Position numbers and translations under genes: made by a program
Part shown: one piece after another, positions 53,994-63,500 of the stretch
Position numbering within the stretch: the first letter of the stretch is position 1
How the letters are laid out: each line of letters starts with the position of its first letter
Notes under the pieces: model-generated
Databases searched by the model: none
Seen by the model: only the letters and a program-made list of their open reading frames with translations
Told to the model about the DNA's origin: nothing
NCBI GenBank assembly: GCA_025408425.1
Contig: JANXYX010000016.1
Location: forward strand, 87,435 to 151,434
Direction: 5' to 3'
Length of the DNA: 64,000 bases
DNA from: Granulicella sp.
Lineage (GTDB): Bacteria > Acidobacteriota > Terriglobia > Terriglobales > Acidobacteriaceae

Positions 53994-55541
53994 TTGAACT
54001 CCGCAACTCTTGAGCCACAGGCTGAAATAATCACCCCGAACTACTCCGCACCCCAGGCAGAACCCGCAGTCCTTCAGACCCCCACCGGCCTCCCCTTGGT
54101 CGCCGATGTCCGCTTCACGCAATTCAACATCTCTGATTCCCTGAAGAACCGCCTCCACCACGCCGGCTTTACCCTGCCGACGCCCGTGCAGGCCAAGGCC
54201 ATCCCGCCCGCCCTCGAAGGCAAGGACATCCTCGCCACCGCCTCTACCGGCACCGGCAAGACCCTCAGCTTCCTCATTCCGATGATCGAGCGCATGGACG
54301 CCACCTCGGTGCCCAGCACTCGCGGCAAGCGCAACCCCATCCGGTCGCTCATCCTTCTCCCCACCCGCGAACTCGCCATGCAGGTCCTCGAGGCCTACGC
54401 CAAGCTCGTCCCCAACGCCAAGAACGATGCTGTCCTCGTCTGCGGTGGTCTCTCTGAGAACAATCAGCTCGATCAGCTCGACCGTGGCCCGCGCCTCGTC
54501 GTAGCCACCCCCGGCCGGCTCGAAGACTTCCTCCGTCGCCGTTCCGTCAATCTCGCTTCTGTCGAAATGTTTGTCCTTGACGAAGTCGATCGCATGCTCG
54601 ACATGGGCTTCCTGCCCGCCATCCGTCGCATCGTTGGCGCCATCCCCAAGACCCGCCAGACCATGTGCTACTCGGCCACTCTCGATGCCAACATCCGCGA
54701 GATCGTCCGCGACTACGTCCAGAACCCTGTTCGTGTCGAGATCGGCACCACCTCCAAGCCCTCGGACCGTGTCGAACTTCGCGTCTACACCGTCATGCAG
54801 GATCAGAAGCTTGGCCTGCTCGACCAGATGCTCCGTCAGGAAGAAGGCACGTTCCTCGTCTTCTCCCGCACCAAGCACGGCGCAGACCGCATCTCCAAGA
54901 AGCTCGAAAAGCTCGGCCACGACGCAGACGTCATCCATGGCGACCGCTCGCAGTCACAGCGCACCGCAGCTCTCAAGGGCTTCCAGAACGGCAAACACCG
55001 CGTCCTCGTTGCAACTGACGTTGCCGCCCGCGGCATCGACGTCCAGGACATTGCGCACGTCGTCAACTACGACCTGCCCAATGCCTCAGACGACTTCGTC
55101 CACCGCATCGGTCGCACCGGCCGCGCCGGCAAGAAGGGCGTAGCAACCACCTTTGTCATGCCCCAGGAAAAAGGCGATGCCCGCAAGCTCGAGCGCGAAT
55201 TGAAGATAAAGTTCGAGTGGCGCGAAGCCGATAAGAACCTTGAGAAGGAACTCCGCAACCAGCCCATTGACGTCTCAACCAAGGGTCAGGACCTGCTGCA
55301 GATGGAGACCCGCTCTTGGAAAGGCAACGACCCCGTCTCTCCCATGACCCCCAACCCCAGCCCCTACAAATCGGCTGGTGCTGGAGCCGGCAACGGCGGC
55401 TTCCGCAAGCGCGCAAGCGGTGGTGGTGGTGGATTCGCCGGTGGTCGCAACTCTGGTGGACGTGGCCCCGGTTCCAACGGCCGCCCCAGCAGCAGCCGCC
55501 CAGGCAGCAGCCGCTCCGGCCCAGCCCGCCGCGGTCAATAA
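53994..55541 (+). CDS. DEAD-box family RNA helicase (DEVD variant)
   Basis: A 515-aa RhlE/CsdA-like helicase with a TTG start. Motifs: Q-motif region (TQFNISDSLKNRLHHAGFTLPTPVQ), motif I ASTGTGKT, PTRELA, motif II DEVD (LDEVDRMLDMGF) where most family members have DEAD, SAT, motif IV region LVFSRTKHGAD, ATDVAARGID and motif VI HRIGRTGRAGK. A ~60-residue Gly/Arg/Ser-rich tail follows (GGGGGFAGGRNSGG ... RRGQ). It unwinds RNA, probably in ribosome assembly or mRNA decay. DEVD is known in some relatives and should keep ATPase function. Confidence 0.93.
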   Translation: MNSATLEPQAEIITPNYSAPQAEPAVLQTPTGLPLVADVRFTQFNISDSLKNRLHHAGFTLPTPVQAKAIPPALEGKDILATASTGTGKTLSFLIPMIERMDATSVPSTRGKRNPIRSLILLPTRELAMQVLEAYAKLVPNAKNDAVLVCGGLSENNQLDQLDRGPRLVVATPGRLEDFLRRRSVNLASVEMFVLDEVDRMLDMGFLPAIRRIVGAIPKTRQTMCYSATLDANIREIVRDYVQNPVRVEIGTTSKPSDRVELRVYTVMQDQKLGLLDQMLRQEEGTFLVFSRTKHGADRISKKLEKLGHDADVIHGDRSQSQRTAALKGFQNGKHRVLVATDVAARGIDVQDIAHVVNYDLPNASDDFVHRIGRTGRAGKKGVATTFVMPQEKGDARKLERELKIKFEWREADKNLEKELRNQPIDVSTKGQDLLQMETRSWKGNDPVSPMTPNPSPYKSAGAGAGNGGFRKRASGGGGGFAGGRNSGGRGPGSNGRPSSSRPGSSRSGPARRGQ

Positions 55542-55554
55542 CGCTCAAATCGCA

Positions 55555-55590
55555 GCCCCGTTCTGCCGTCAACCAACGGCCGAACGGGGC
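55555..55590. terminator. Terminator-like hairpin after the helicase gene
   Basis: Nested inverted repeat GCCCCGTTC ... GAACGGGGC with inner GCCGT ... ACGGC. The downstream bases are not T-rich (CGCTCTTCGT), so terminator function is uncertain. Confidence 0.4.
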
Positions 55591-55724
55591 CGCTCTTCGT
55601 TACAGCCAGCCGCCTGAAAAATAGTCATCCTGTAGCGCCCGCAACCGTAATCATGTTTACCGAACCACCATCAGCGCCATTCACCGCGCAGCAACAGCAA
55701 GCCCTATAAAATAGGAAGAACCCC

Positions 55725-57377
55725 ATGATCTCTGTCTCTAATGTCACTATGCGCTACGGCTCGAAGCTCCTCTTTGAGGATGTCTCTGTCACCTTCACCA
55801 CTGGCCGTCGTTACGGTCTCACCGGCCCCAACGGCGCCGGAAAATCTACGTTTATGAAGTGCCTCACCGGCGAAATCGACCCCCAGAAGGGAACCGTCGT
55901 TCGCCCCAAAAAGATGGGCGTCCTCTCCCAGGACCAGTACGCCTTTGACGCTTACCGTGTCATCGACACCGTCATCATGGGGAACAAAGCCCTCTGGGCC
56001 GCTCTCGAAGAGCGCGAAATCATCTACAACAAGCCCGAGATGACCGATGAAGACGGCTCACGTCTCGGCGAACTTGAAGGCGTCGTCGGCGACGAAGACG
56101 GCTACGAAGCCGAGTCCAACGCCGCCGTCCTCCTTCAGGGACTCGACATCCCCGACGAACTCCACGAGCGTCACATGTCCGAGCTTCAGGGTGGCCAGAA
56201 GGTTCGCGTCCTCCTCGCTCAGGCCCTCTTCGGCAACCCCCAGGCCCTTCTCCTCGACGAGCCCACCAACTATCTCGACCTTGAGTCCATTCACTGGCTC
56301 CAGGACTTCCTCACCCGCTATAACGGCACCGTCATCACCATCTCCCACGATCGCCACTTCCTTAACAACGTCTGCACCCACATCGCTGACATCGACTACG
56401 AGACCATCATCACCTACAACGGTGGCTACGACGACATGGTCATGCAGAAGGTCAGCATCCGCACCCGCATCGAATCCCAGAACGAGCAGCGCGAAAAGAA
56501 GATCGCTCAACTCAACGACTTCATCGCCCGCTTCTCCGCCGGTACCCGCTCCAGCCAGGTGAACTCCCGCAAGAAGGAAGTCGAGCGCCTCGCTACCAGC
56601 GAACTCGCCCGCTCCAACATCGCGCGCCCCTTCATCGCCTTCAAGATGGAGCGCCCCTCCGGCAAGAACGTCATCGAGTTCGAAAACGTCAACAAGTCCT
56701 ACGAGCAGAAGGACGGCAAGGTCGAGCACGTCATCAACAACTTCTCCGCTGCCGTCCAGCGTGGCGACAAAGTCATTCTCATGGGCCGCAACGGCCAGGG
56801 TAAGACCACCCTCCTCAAGGCCCTGCTCGCCAACGGCCCCGGCATCGAGGAGCTTGGGTTTGAAGATAAAGCCGTGTCCATCGACTCCGGCTCCGTCAAA
56901 TGGGGTCACGAAGTCTCCATCGGCTACTTCGCCCAGGATCACAAGGGCTCCATCCAACTCGGCATGACCGCCTCAGACTGGCTCCACCAGTTCGACCCGG
57001 CGGCCACCAAGGAAGACATCCGCGGCATCCTCGGCCAGATGCTCTTCAAGGGCGAAGAAGGCCTCAAGAAGACTGACGCCCTCTCCGGAGGCGAAGCCGC
57101 ACGTCTGCTCTTCTGCAAGATCATGCTGCAGAAGCCCAACGTCCTCGTCCTCGACGAACCCACCAACCACTTGGACCTCGAGAGCATCAACGCCCTCAAC
57201 CAGGCCATCCAGAAGTACGAAGGCACCGTCTTCCTCGTCACCCACGACCAGGATCTCATCGAAGAAGCCGGCACCCGCATCTGGCACTTCGAAGGCGGCC
57301 CCACCCACTTCCACATCACCGACCACAAAGGCCCCTACGAGGAATACCAGCAGCAACTAGCCATGGCCGCCAAATAG
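55725..57377 (+). CDS. ABC-F family ATPase, YbiT type
   Basis: A 550-aa protein with two ABC nucleotide-binding domains and no membrane segments. First: GPNGAGKSTFMK, signature LQGGQ, LLLDEPTNYLD, ISHDRHFLN. Second: MGRNGQGKTTLLKAL, LSGGEAARLLF, VLDEPTNHLDLESINAL, VTHDQDLIEEAG. The linker (residues ~245-300) has the arm-like helical stretch. Most like YbiT/Uup ABC-F translation factors, which act on the ribosome. The signature LQGGQ in the first domain is a minor variant. Confidence 0.93.
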   Translation: MISVSNVTMRYGSKLLFEDVSVTFTTGRRYGLTGPNGAGKSTFMKCLTGEIDPQKGTVVRPKKMGVLSQDQYAFDAYRVIDTVIMGNKALWAALEEREIIYNKPEMTDEDGSRLGELEGVVGDEDGYEAESNAAVLLQGLDIPDELHERHMSELQGGQKVRVLLAQALFGNPQALLLDEPTNYLDLESIHWLQDFLTRYNGTVITISHDRHFLNNVCTHIADIDYETIITYNGGYDDMVMQKVSIRTRIESQNEQREKKIAQLNDFIARFSAGTRSSQVNSRKKEVERLATSELARSNIARPFIAFKMERPSGKNVIEFENVNKSYEQKDGKVEHVINNFSAAVQRGDKVILMGRNGQGKTTLLKALLANGPGIEELGFEDKAVSIDSGSVKWGHEVSIGYFAQDHKGSIQLGMTASDWLHQFDPAATKEDIRGILGQMLFKGEEGLKKTDALSGGEAARLLFCKIMLQKPNVLVLDEPTNHLDLESINALNQAIQKYEGTVFLVTHDQDLIEEAGTRIWHFEGGPTHFHITDHKGPYEEYQQQLAMAAK

Positions 57378-57415
57378 CAAGCGGTTGCCTGCTTCATAAC
57401 GCAGCCCTGAGAATT

Positions 57416-57474
57416 GTCATCCTGAGCGAAGCTGCTCACAGCACCATCGTGAGCAGCGCAGTCGAAGGACCTGC
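57416..57474. repeat. GTCATCCTGAGCGAA-type repeat with internal hairpin
   Basis: Starts GTCATCCTGAGCGAA and ends GTCGAAGGACCTGC; between them GCTGCTCAC pairs with GTGAGCAGC (9 bp). The sentence GTCATCCTGAGCGAAG...GAAGGACCTG is, to my knowledge, a widespread intergenic repeat in Acidobacteriota and other soil bacteria. It follows the ABC-F stop directly. Confidence 0.55.
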
Positions 57475-57516
57475 GGTTGTTCTTGCAGTTGTCTTTGTCG
57501 TACCTATAGCTCGGCC

Positions 57517-57570
57517 GGGTGCCCCATTCATGCGGCTTCATCGCATGAGTGGGCATTCGCGAAGCGAACC
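57517..57570. repeat. Intergenic palindromic repeat, copy C
   Basis: GGGTGCCCCATTCATGCGG then CGCATGAGTGGGCATTCGCG AAGCGAACC. The stem TTCATGCG/CGCATGAG mirrors copy B, and the outer GGGTGCCC pairs with GTGGGCA. Third dispersed copy in the window. Confidence 0.65.
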
Positions 57571-57573
57571 GTC

Positions 57574-58599
57574 TTACTTCACAGCCTTATCCAACCGCAT
57601 CGCCGCAAAAGCCCTCTCCAACCCCTCTCGCGTACTCACCACAGGCCTCCACCCAATCCCCTTCAGCTTCGCATTGCTGAACTTATTCCCACCCCACATC
57701 GCCTTCGTCTTATAAGGCGTAAAGATCGCCGGCAACTGTCCCTTCGACCTCTTGCTATACCCCTCCACCATCTTCGATCCCCACATCAGCAGCCAGTACG
57801 GCACCCGCACCGACCGCATCGACTTCACCTTCTTCTTATACAAAGCCAGATACTGCCGCGAAGTCACCAACTCATCATCCACCACGTTATAAATCTGCCC
57901 GCTCGCCTCTGGAGCCAGCGCCGCCACCACAATCGCCTCCGCGCAATTCTCCACATACGTCAGCGGCAGCAGATTGCTCCCACCCAGATGCGCGAACACT
58001 CCAAACAAACTCAGCCCCACGCGATTCGAAAAGTGCCCGCCCCCCGGCCCATAGATCACTCCCGGCCGCAGCACCACCAGATCAAACCCATACTTCTCCC
58101 GATACTCCCAGAACATCTGTTCCTGCCGCAGCTTCGTGTAGCTATACACATCCCGCCACTCCGGATGCATCTCCATCGGCGTCTTCTCATCCACCATCGC
58201 CCCACGCCCCAGCTCCGAAACCCCCATCGCCCCAAACGAACTAATCAGCACCACCCGCGGCCTCGTTCCCTCCGGCAGCGCCACCACCGCATCCAGCAGA
58301 TTCCTGCTCGCTACCACCGAATCCAGAAACATCTCCGCCGGGCTACCCTTCAGCGCCGCCGCCGCATGAATCACCATCCCGCAGCCACTCAACGCCGCCG
58401 CGATCTCCGCCGGATTCTTCAAATTCGCAGCAAACATCTCCACCTGTGCCGCCGGATACCGTGCCGCAATCGCCTCCAGCGCCGCACCCTTCGTCGTATC
58501 CCGCAGCATGCAACGAACATCCGTCTGCCCATGCGTCAGCAGCCGCTCCACAATCCACTTACCCAGAAACCCGCCTGCACCCGTAACCAGAATCTTCAT
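57574..58599 (-). CDS. NAD-dependent epimerase/dehydratase (extended SDR)
   Basis: A 341-aa extended short-chain dehydrogenase. Cofactor motif VTGAGGFLGKW at the N-terminus, VIHAAAAL, VLISSFGAMG and the active-site YxxxK in VYSYTKLRQE. VLRPGVIYGPGG is the family sugar-epimerase feature. Substrate likely a nucleotide sugar or steroid-like molecule; not determinable. Its start overlaps the stop of the upstream Gfo/Idh gene by 4 bases (ATGA), so the pair is an operon. Confidence 0.9.
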   Translation of the reverse strand: MKILVTGAGGFLGKWIVERLLTHGQTDVRCMLRDTTKGAALEAIAARYPAAQVEMFAANLKNPAEIAAALSGCGMVIHAAAALKGSPAEMFLDSVVASRNLLDAVVALPEGTRPRVVLISSFGAMGVSELGRGAMVDEKTPMEMHPEWRDVYSYTKLRQEQMFWEYREKYGFDLVVLRPGVIYGPGGGHFSNRVGLSLFGVFAHLGGSNLLPLTYVENCAEAIVVAALAPEASGQIYNVVDDELVTSRQYLALYKKKVKSMRSVRVPYWLLMWGSKMVEGYSKRSKGQLPAIFTPYKTKAMWGGNKFSNAKLKGIGWRPVVSTREGLERAFAAMRLDKAVK

Positions 58600-59690
58600 C
58601 GCCCACCGCCCGCATTCACCGGATAAACCTGTTCAATCACCCGGTCCATCACCCCCACCACCCGCAAAATCTCGCCATAAGCAATCGGCGGCTCCGCACC
58701 CGTCCGGATCCCCTGATAGAACAGCCCCAGCAAAGTCGACATCCCCGCAAAGAACTGAAACTCACTCCGCTTGAACGCGCCCACATTCCGCCACCCCTGC
58801 GCGAAGTACCGCGCCGCCATCTGAAACGGCGGAAACAGCCGTCCCAGCGCACTCGGATAACGCTGCGTCGCCGGACTCACTACTGTCCGATTATTGAAGT
58901 CCACTTCAATCGTGCTCTTCGTCCCATACACCTTCATCGTGTTCGCCACCGGCCTCGCATGGCTGCACAAACTTCCGTATCCCGAAACCCCACCTGCCCT
59001 CAGATAAACTCGCAACTCATCCAGCAGAGCATCCGTCCCATCCCCCCGCACCTCCGGCCGCCGCTTATAAGCGAACGCATGCACCTCCGGATCCACCTCC
59101 GGCATCAACGGCACAATCCGGTTGAAGATATGGTCCATCATGTTCTGAAACAGCTTCCCCGGCAGCCGGTGCACCCAGTGCCCGGCATCTCCCATCAGCG
59201 CCTGTCCATACGCGCCGGAAAGGTCATACCCAATAAAAGCCTCCACATGCACCGGATCCCCAATCACCCCGCTCGCCAGCAGCCTCTTGAGCTCCATCGC
59301 TGGAGGATCGAAGTTCGGCCAGTAGTTGATCGTCATCTGCCGACCACCCGCCACCACCGTCTCAATCAACTCCTGCGAGTCCGCCGCCGTCAGCGCCAGC
59401 GGCTTCTCCAGAAACACATGGCACCCTGCCGCCACCGCTTGCCGCGTCAACGCCAGATGCACTCCCGGCGGCGTCGTGATGTGCACCACGTCCAGCCGCT
59501 CCTTCTCCAGCATCTCGGCAAAATCCCCGTACCACTTCGGAATCCCGTACCGCACTGCCAACTGCTCCGCCAGAATCGGCTCACGGTCGCACACCGCCAC
59601 CAGTTCCGCACCTTCCAGATACTGCACTACATCCGCATGTCCATCGGCAATCTTCCCGCATCCGACAATTCCAACCCGCAAAACCTTCAT
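58596..59690 (-). CDS. Gfo/Idh/MocA-family oxidoreductase
   Basis: A 364-aa NAD(P)-dependent dehydrogenase. N-terminal Rossmann motif VGIVGCGKIADGHAD, AVCDREPILAEQLA, and the EKP motif ...VFLEKPLAL with catalytic Lys. A middle TMTINYWPNFDPPAM is typical, and the C-terminal part holds the substrate domain. Such enzymes act on sugars or inositols, often on UDP-sugars in polysaccharide biosynthesis. With the downstream epimerase it probably makes a modified sugar; this is inference. ATG follows AAAGGCTACGA. Confidence 0.9.
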   Translation of the reverse strand: MKVLRVGIVGCGKIADGHADVVQYLEGAELVAVCDREPILAEQLAVRYGIPKWYGDFAEMLEKERLDVVHITTPPGVHLALTRQAVAAGCHVFLEKPLALTAADSQELIETVVAGGRQMTINYWPNFDPPAMELKRLLASGVIGDPVHVEAFIGYDLSGAYGQALMGDAGHWVHRLPGKLFQNMMDHIFNRIVPLMPEVDPEVHAFAYKRRPEVRGDGTDALLDELRVYLRAGGVSGYGSLCSHARPVANTMKVYGTKSTIEVDFNNRTVVSPATQRYPSALGRLFPPFQMAARYFAQGWRNVGAFKRSEFQFFAGMSTLLGLFYQGIRTGAEPPIAYGEILRVVGVMDRVIEQVYPVNAGGGR

Positions 59691-59823
59691 TCGTAGCCTT
59701 TCAACCCGCAGGCAGCATTACGCCCGCATCAAACACCCAGCCCAAAGCCTAACTATCTCATAGCCCACCCCTCGCAGCGCTCTCACGAAAGTGGGATACT
59801 AAGACCAAAGGACACATCAACCA

Positions 59824-60225
59824 ATGCCCTCTACAGAGCCCATCAAGGCACGCGGTAAAAACGTCCTCGGCCAGCCACTCGACATCTGCGGCTGCGAACC
59901 CATGACTGGCTTCTATCGCACCGGATGCTGCGAGACCGGCCCCGAAGACTTCGGTGTCCACACCATCTGCTGCATCGTCGACGAACCATTTCTTGCCGCC
60001 TCCAAGGCCCTCGGCAACGATCTCTCCACCCCCATGCCCCAATTCGGCTTCCCCGGCCTCAAACCCGGCGACCGCTGGTGCGTCTGCGCTGCCCGCTGGC
60101 TCCAGGTCCAGCAAGCCGGAGCAGCCTGCCCTGTCGTCCTTGAAGCCACTCACGAGAACACCCTCAAAATCGTCCCCTTCGAACTGCTCATCCAATTTGC
60201 CGTGATCCCCAGTCAGCTCCACTAA
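59824..60225 (+). CDS. DUF2237 protein
   Basis: A 133-aa protein with the full DUF2237 pattern: KNVLGQPLDICGCEPMTGFYRTGCCETGPEDFGVHTICCIV, FLAASKALGNDLSTPMPQFGFPGLKPGDRWCVCAARW. Seven or more conserved cysteines suggest metal binding. Homologues occur across bacteria and plants, function unknown. It is divergent from the Gfo/Idh gene. Confidence 0.92.
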   Translation: MPSTEPIKARGKNVLGQPLDICGCEPMTGFYRTGCCETGPEDFGVHTICCIVDEPFLAASKALGNDLSTPMPQFGFPGLKPGDRWCVCAARWLQVQQAGAACPVVLEATHENTLKIVPFELLIQFAVIPSQLH

Positions 60226-60594
60226 AACCCATCTACTCCCGAGCCCAATGGATCTCCCTTAACCACAGGAGAGAGAGAGATCTCGCGCGTCTGAACCCGA
60301 AGCGCGCCATACACTTCTGCACCAACTCGAACGGCCGTTTTAATTCTTGTTTTGTTAACAATCTTCCAGCCAGAGCAATAAAAACCCCTGCAATCCGCGC
60401 ATGCCAGTCAATTTATCCTTGACAACCCCAGTCGGCTGCTAGAGCGTAGAAGTACTACAACAAATCAATATTTCGCTGTTCCCCAACGTGGCAACCTCCT
60501 ACGAGGCAAGCCACTCAGACTACACCTCCCGGCATTCAGACATCCGTTAACACGCCGCTTACTTGCTATCGGCGCATTTAGGAGACCATCAAAA
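60226..60594 (+). other. Upstream region of the second TonB receptor gene
   Basis: 369 bases. It contains TTGACA at 60419-60424, without a clear -10 at 16-18 bases, and an upstream T-rich stretch (TTTTAATTCTTGTTTTGTTAAC). A GAGAGAGAGA run lies near 60270. AGGAG is found 10 bases before the receptor ATG. No gene supported here. Confidence 0.4.
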
Positions 60595-63500
60595 ATGAAT
60601 TTGCCATCTTTCTGTAAGAGCCTGCTGGCTACTGCCGCAGCCGCTCTCATCCTTGTCTCCGCGGCTCTTCCTGCCGCCGCCCAGAACGCCGCACTCGGCA
60701 ACATCTCAGGCGTCGTTCGTGACTCCGCCGGCGCCGTCATCCCCAACGTCACCGTCGAGATCAAGAACCTCGGCACCGGAGCCTCCCGCGCCATCACCAC
60801 CAACTCTGAAGGCCACTACGCCGCAACCTTCCTCCAACCCGGTCAGTATGAGGTCATCCTCGGTGGCGGATCCTTCGGCAAAGTCGACCGCAAGAACGTA
60901 TCTGTCACCGTAGGCGCCACCGCTACCGTAGACGCCGAACTGCCCACAGCCAGCGTCTCCACGGAGATCCAGGTCTCCGCAGACGTTCCTCTCCTTGAGA
61001 CCGACAAGGTTGCCGCCTCGCAAGTCGTCTCAGAGGTCCTCGTCTCCAATCTGCCCGTCAACGGCCGCCGCTTCGATAACTTCGTGCTCCTCACCCCCAA
61101 CGTCGTTCCCGACGGCAACACCGGACTCATCAGCTTCCGCGGCATCTCCGGCATCTACAACTCCAACATCGTCGACGGTGCCAACAACAATCAGGCCTTC
61201 TTTTCAGAGGCACGTGGTCGCTCCATCGGTGCTCCCTACGTCTACCCCATCGACTCCATCAAAGAATTCTCCTCAGAGAACGCAGGCTACTCTGCTGAGT
61301 TCGGTCAGGCTGCCGGCGGTATCGTCAACGCCATCACCAAGTCCGGTACCAACACCATGCACGGCGATGTCTACGAGTACTACCGTACCCCCGGATACAA
61401 CGCCATCGACCCCCAGACCAAGACCAAGCCCGTAAAGGTCCAGCACCAGTTCGGCGGTTCCATCGGCGGTCCTATCCTCAAGGACAAGCTCTTCTACCAC
61501 TTCACCTACGATGGCTACCGCAAGATCACGCCCATCACCTACCTCAGCGCATACAACAGCGCCACCCAGAACCTCAACGACCTCGCTGGGCTCTGCGACC
61601 AGCGCACCGCCGGTTATCTCACCCGCGGCGCTGCCATCTACCCCTCCACCATCCCTGGCATTACCCCCGCGCAGTGCACCGCAGCCATCACCTTCCTGCT
61701 CACCAAGCAACTCGGCACCTACCCCCGCAACGTCAAGCAGGACATCTTCTTCCCCCGCCTCGACTATCAGCTCACCGAGAAGACTCACCTCTCCTCCAGC
61801 TTCCTCTGGCAGAACTTCCACCAGCCCAACGGCTATAACACCGCCACCACTGTCACCAGCGGCGGCGTCAGCGCGAACGGCACGGCGGACTTTCACTCCC
61901 GCTTCTTCGTCGCCAACGCTGAGACCGTGCTCAATGCGCGTTCTGCCAACGTAGTCCACTTCCAGTGGGCCCGAGACCTTGAGACCGACACCACCAACTC
62001 CGGCGGCCCCGCCATCGCCATTACCAATATCGCCGGCTATGGCGAGACCAGCGCTCTGCCCCGCGGTGCCTTCCCCGATGAACACCGCATCCAGTTCACT
62101 GACATCTACTCCATCTCCCTCGGTAAGCACTCCGTCAAGATCGGTACCGATCTCAACTTCATCCATGAGCAGCTCCAGAACCTCTTCCAGGGCGACGGTA
62201 GCTTCACTTACGGAACCGGTACTTCCGAGTTCAACTTCGCTAACTGGATCCAGGACGTCTACCAGGTCAATGGAGGCCGTCACTACAACTCCTTTACCCA
62301 GGTCAACGACCCCATCACTCACGTCGGCGCCGACGACTTCTGGAACCCCGACATCGACGGCTTCGTCGAAGACAGCTGGAAGATTCGTCCAACCCTGCTT
62401 CTCTCGCTTGGTGCGCGCTATGACGTTCAGCTCGTTCCTCAGCCAGACAAGCCCAACACCTCTTCCGCCGTCGCGACGCTCTATACCTCCACCATCAACA
62501 ACTACAAGAAGATGATTCAGCCGCGCGTTGGCTTCTCTTGGAATCCGAATCAGTCCACGGTCATCCGTGGCGGATACGGCATCTTCTACGGCCTCAACTC
62601 CAACTCGGCCTACTACACCCAGCGTCGTGAGAATGGTGTCTATCAGCAGCAGTTCAATGTCAGCGCGCTGACCAACCCCAACACACCGTACGTGAACGTA
62701 GTCGGAGCACCTGCAGGCCAGCCCAACCGTACCTTCCAGCAGTCCGGCACCTATGCCGCCAATGCGCCTCAGGGCGGTATTCCGGAGTTCACGCCGCCAG
62801 GACCGGCACCAGTCAATCAGGTCACTGGCGCTCCCACCCCGGCCGTCAACACCGGCCTCTCCCTCGGCACCATCTCCGCTCGCGGTCTTGACCCCAACTT
62901 CAAGAACCCCGAATCCATGTCCTGGGATCTCGCCGTAGAGCAGCAGCTTCCCCTTCACTCCACTCTTACCGTCTCCTACGTCGGTAACCGTGGCCTCAGG
63001 CTCCCGGTCTTCGTCGATACCAACGTCGATCCCGCCTCTGCCGTAACCAACAACTACGCCTTCCTGCCAGCAGGTGGAACCCCCCAGATCATCTCCGTGC
63101 CCTTCTATAAGGCGCGCGTCTCCACCAACACCGGTTCGATCCTCACTGGATTCTCCGATGTCAACAGCAACTATCACTCGTTCGTTGCAACCGTCCGCAA
63201 GCCCGCCAGCCACGGTATTGAAATCCTTGCCAACTACACCTGGGCCAAGGCCATGGACGGCGGTCAGGTCTCAGGCGTCAACGGAACCTTCAACGGAACC
63301 GACACTCCCATTGATCCTTTCGCCCGCGGCAAACGCAGCGGACGGAGTGCAGAGTACGCACGCTCGGACCTCGATGAGCGCGGTCGCTTCGTAGGCTCCA
63401 TCGTCGCTACCCCCACCATCGACCGTGTCGTCAGCAACAAGTACGCTCGCTACGCCGTCAATGGTTTCACCGTCGCAGGTACCATCACCGCCCAGACCGG

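Noticed and set aside
60419..60452. Sigma-70 promoter at TTGACA (60419) before the second TonB receptor
   Set aside because: A consensus -35 is present but no acceptable -10 lies at 16-18 bases spacing, so no promoter call was made.
61273..63213. 646-codon open frame antisense to the second TonB receptor
   Set aside because: Shadow of a high-GC gene; the product is Gly/Val/Asp-rich low-complexity sequence with no family likeness, while the sense frame has signal peptide, plug and barrel.
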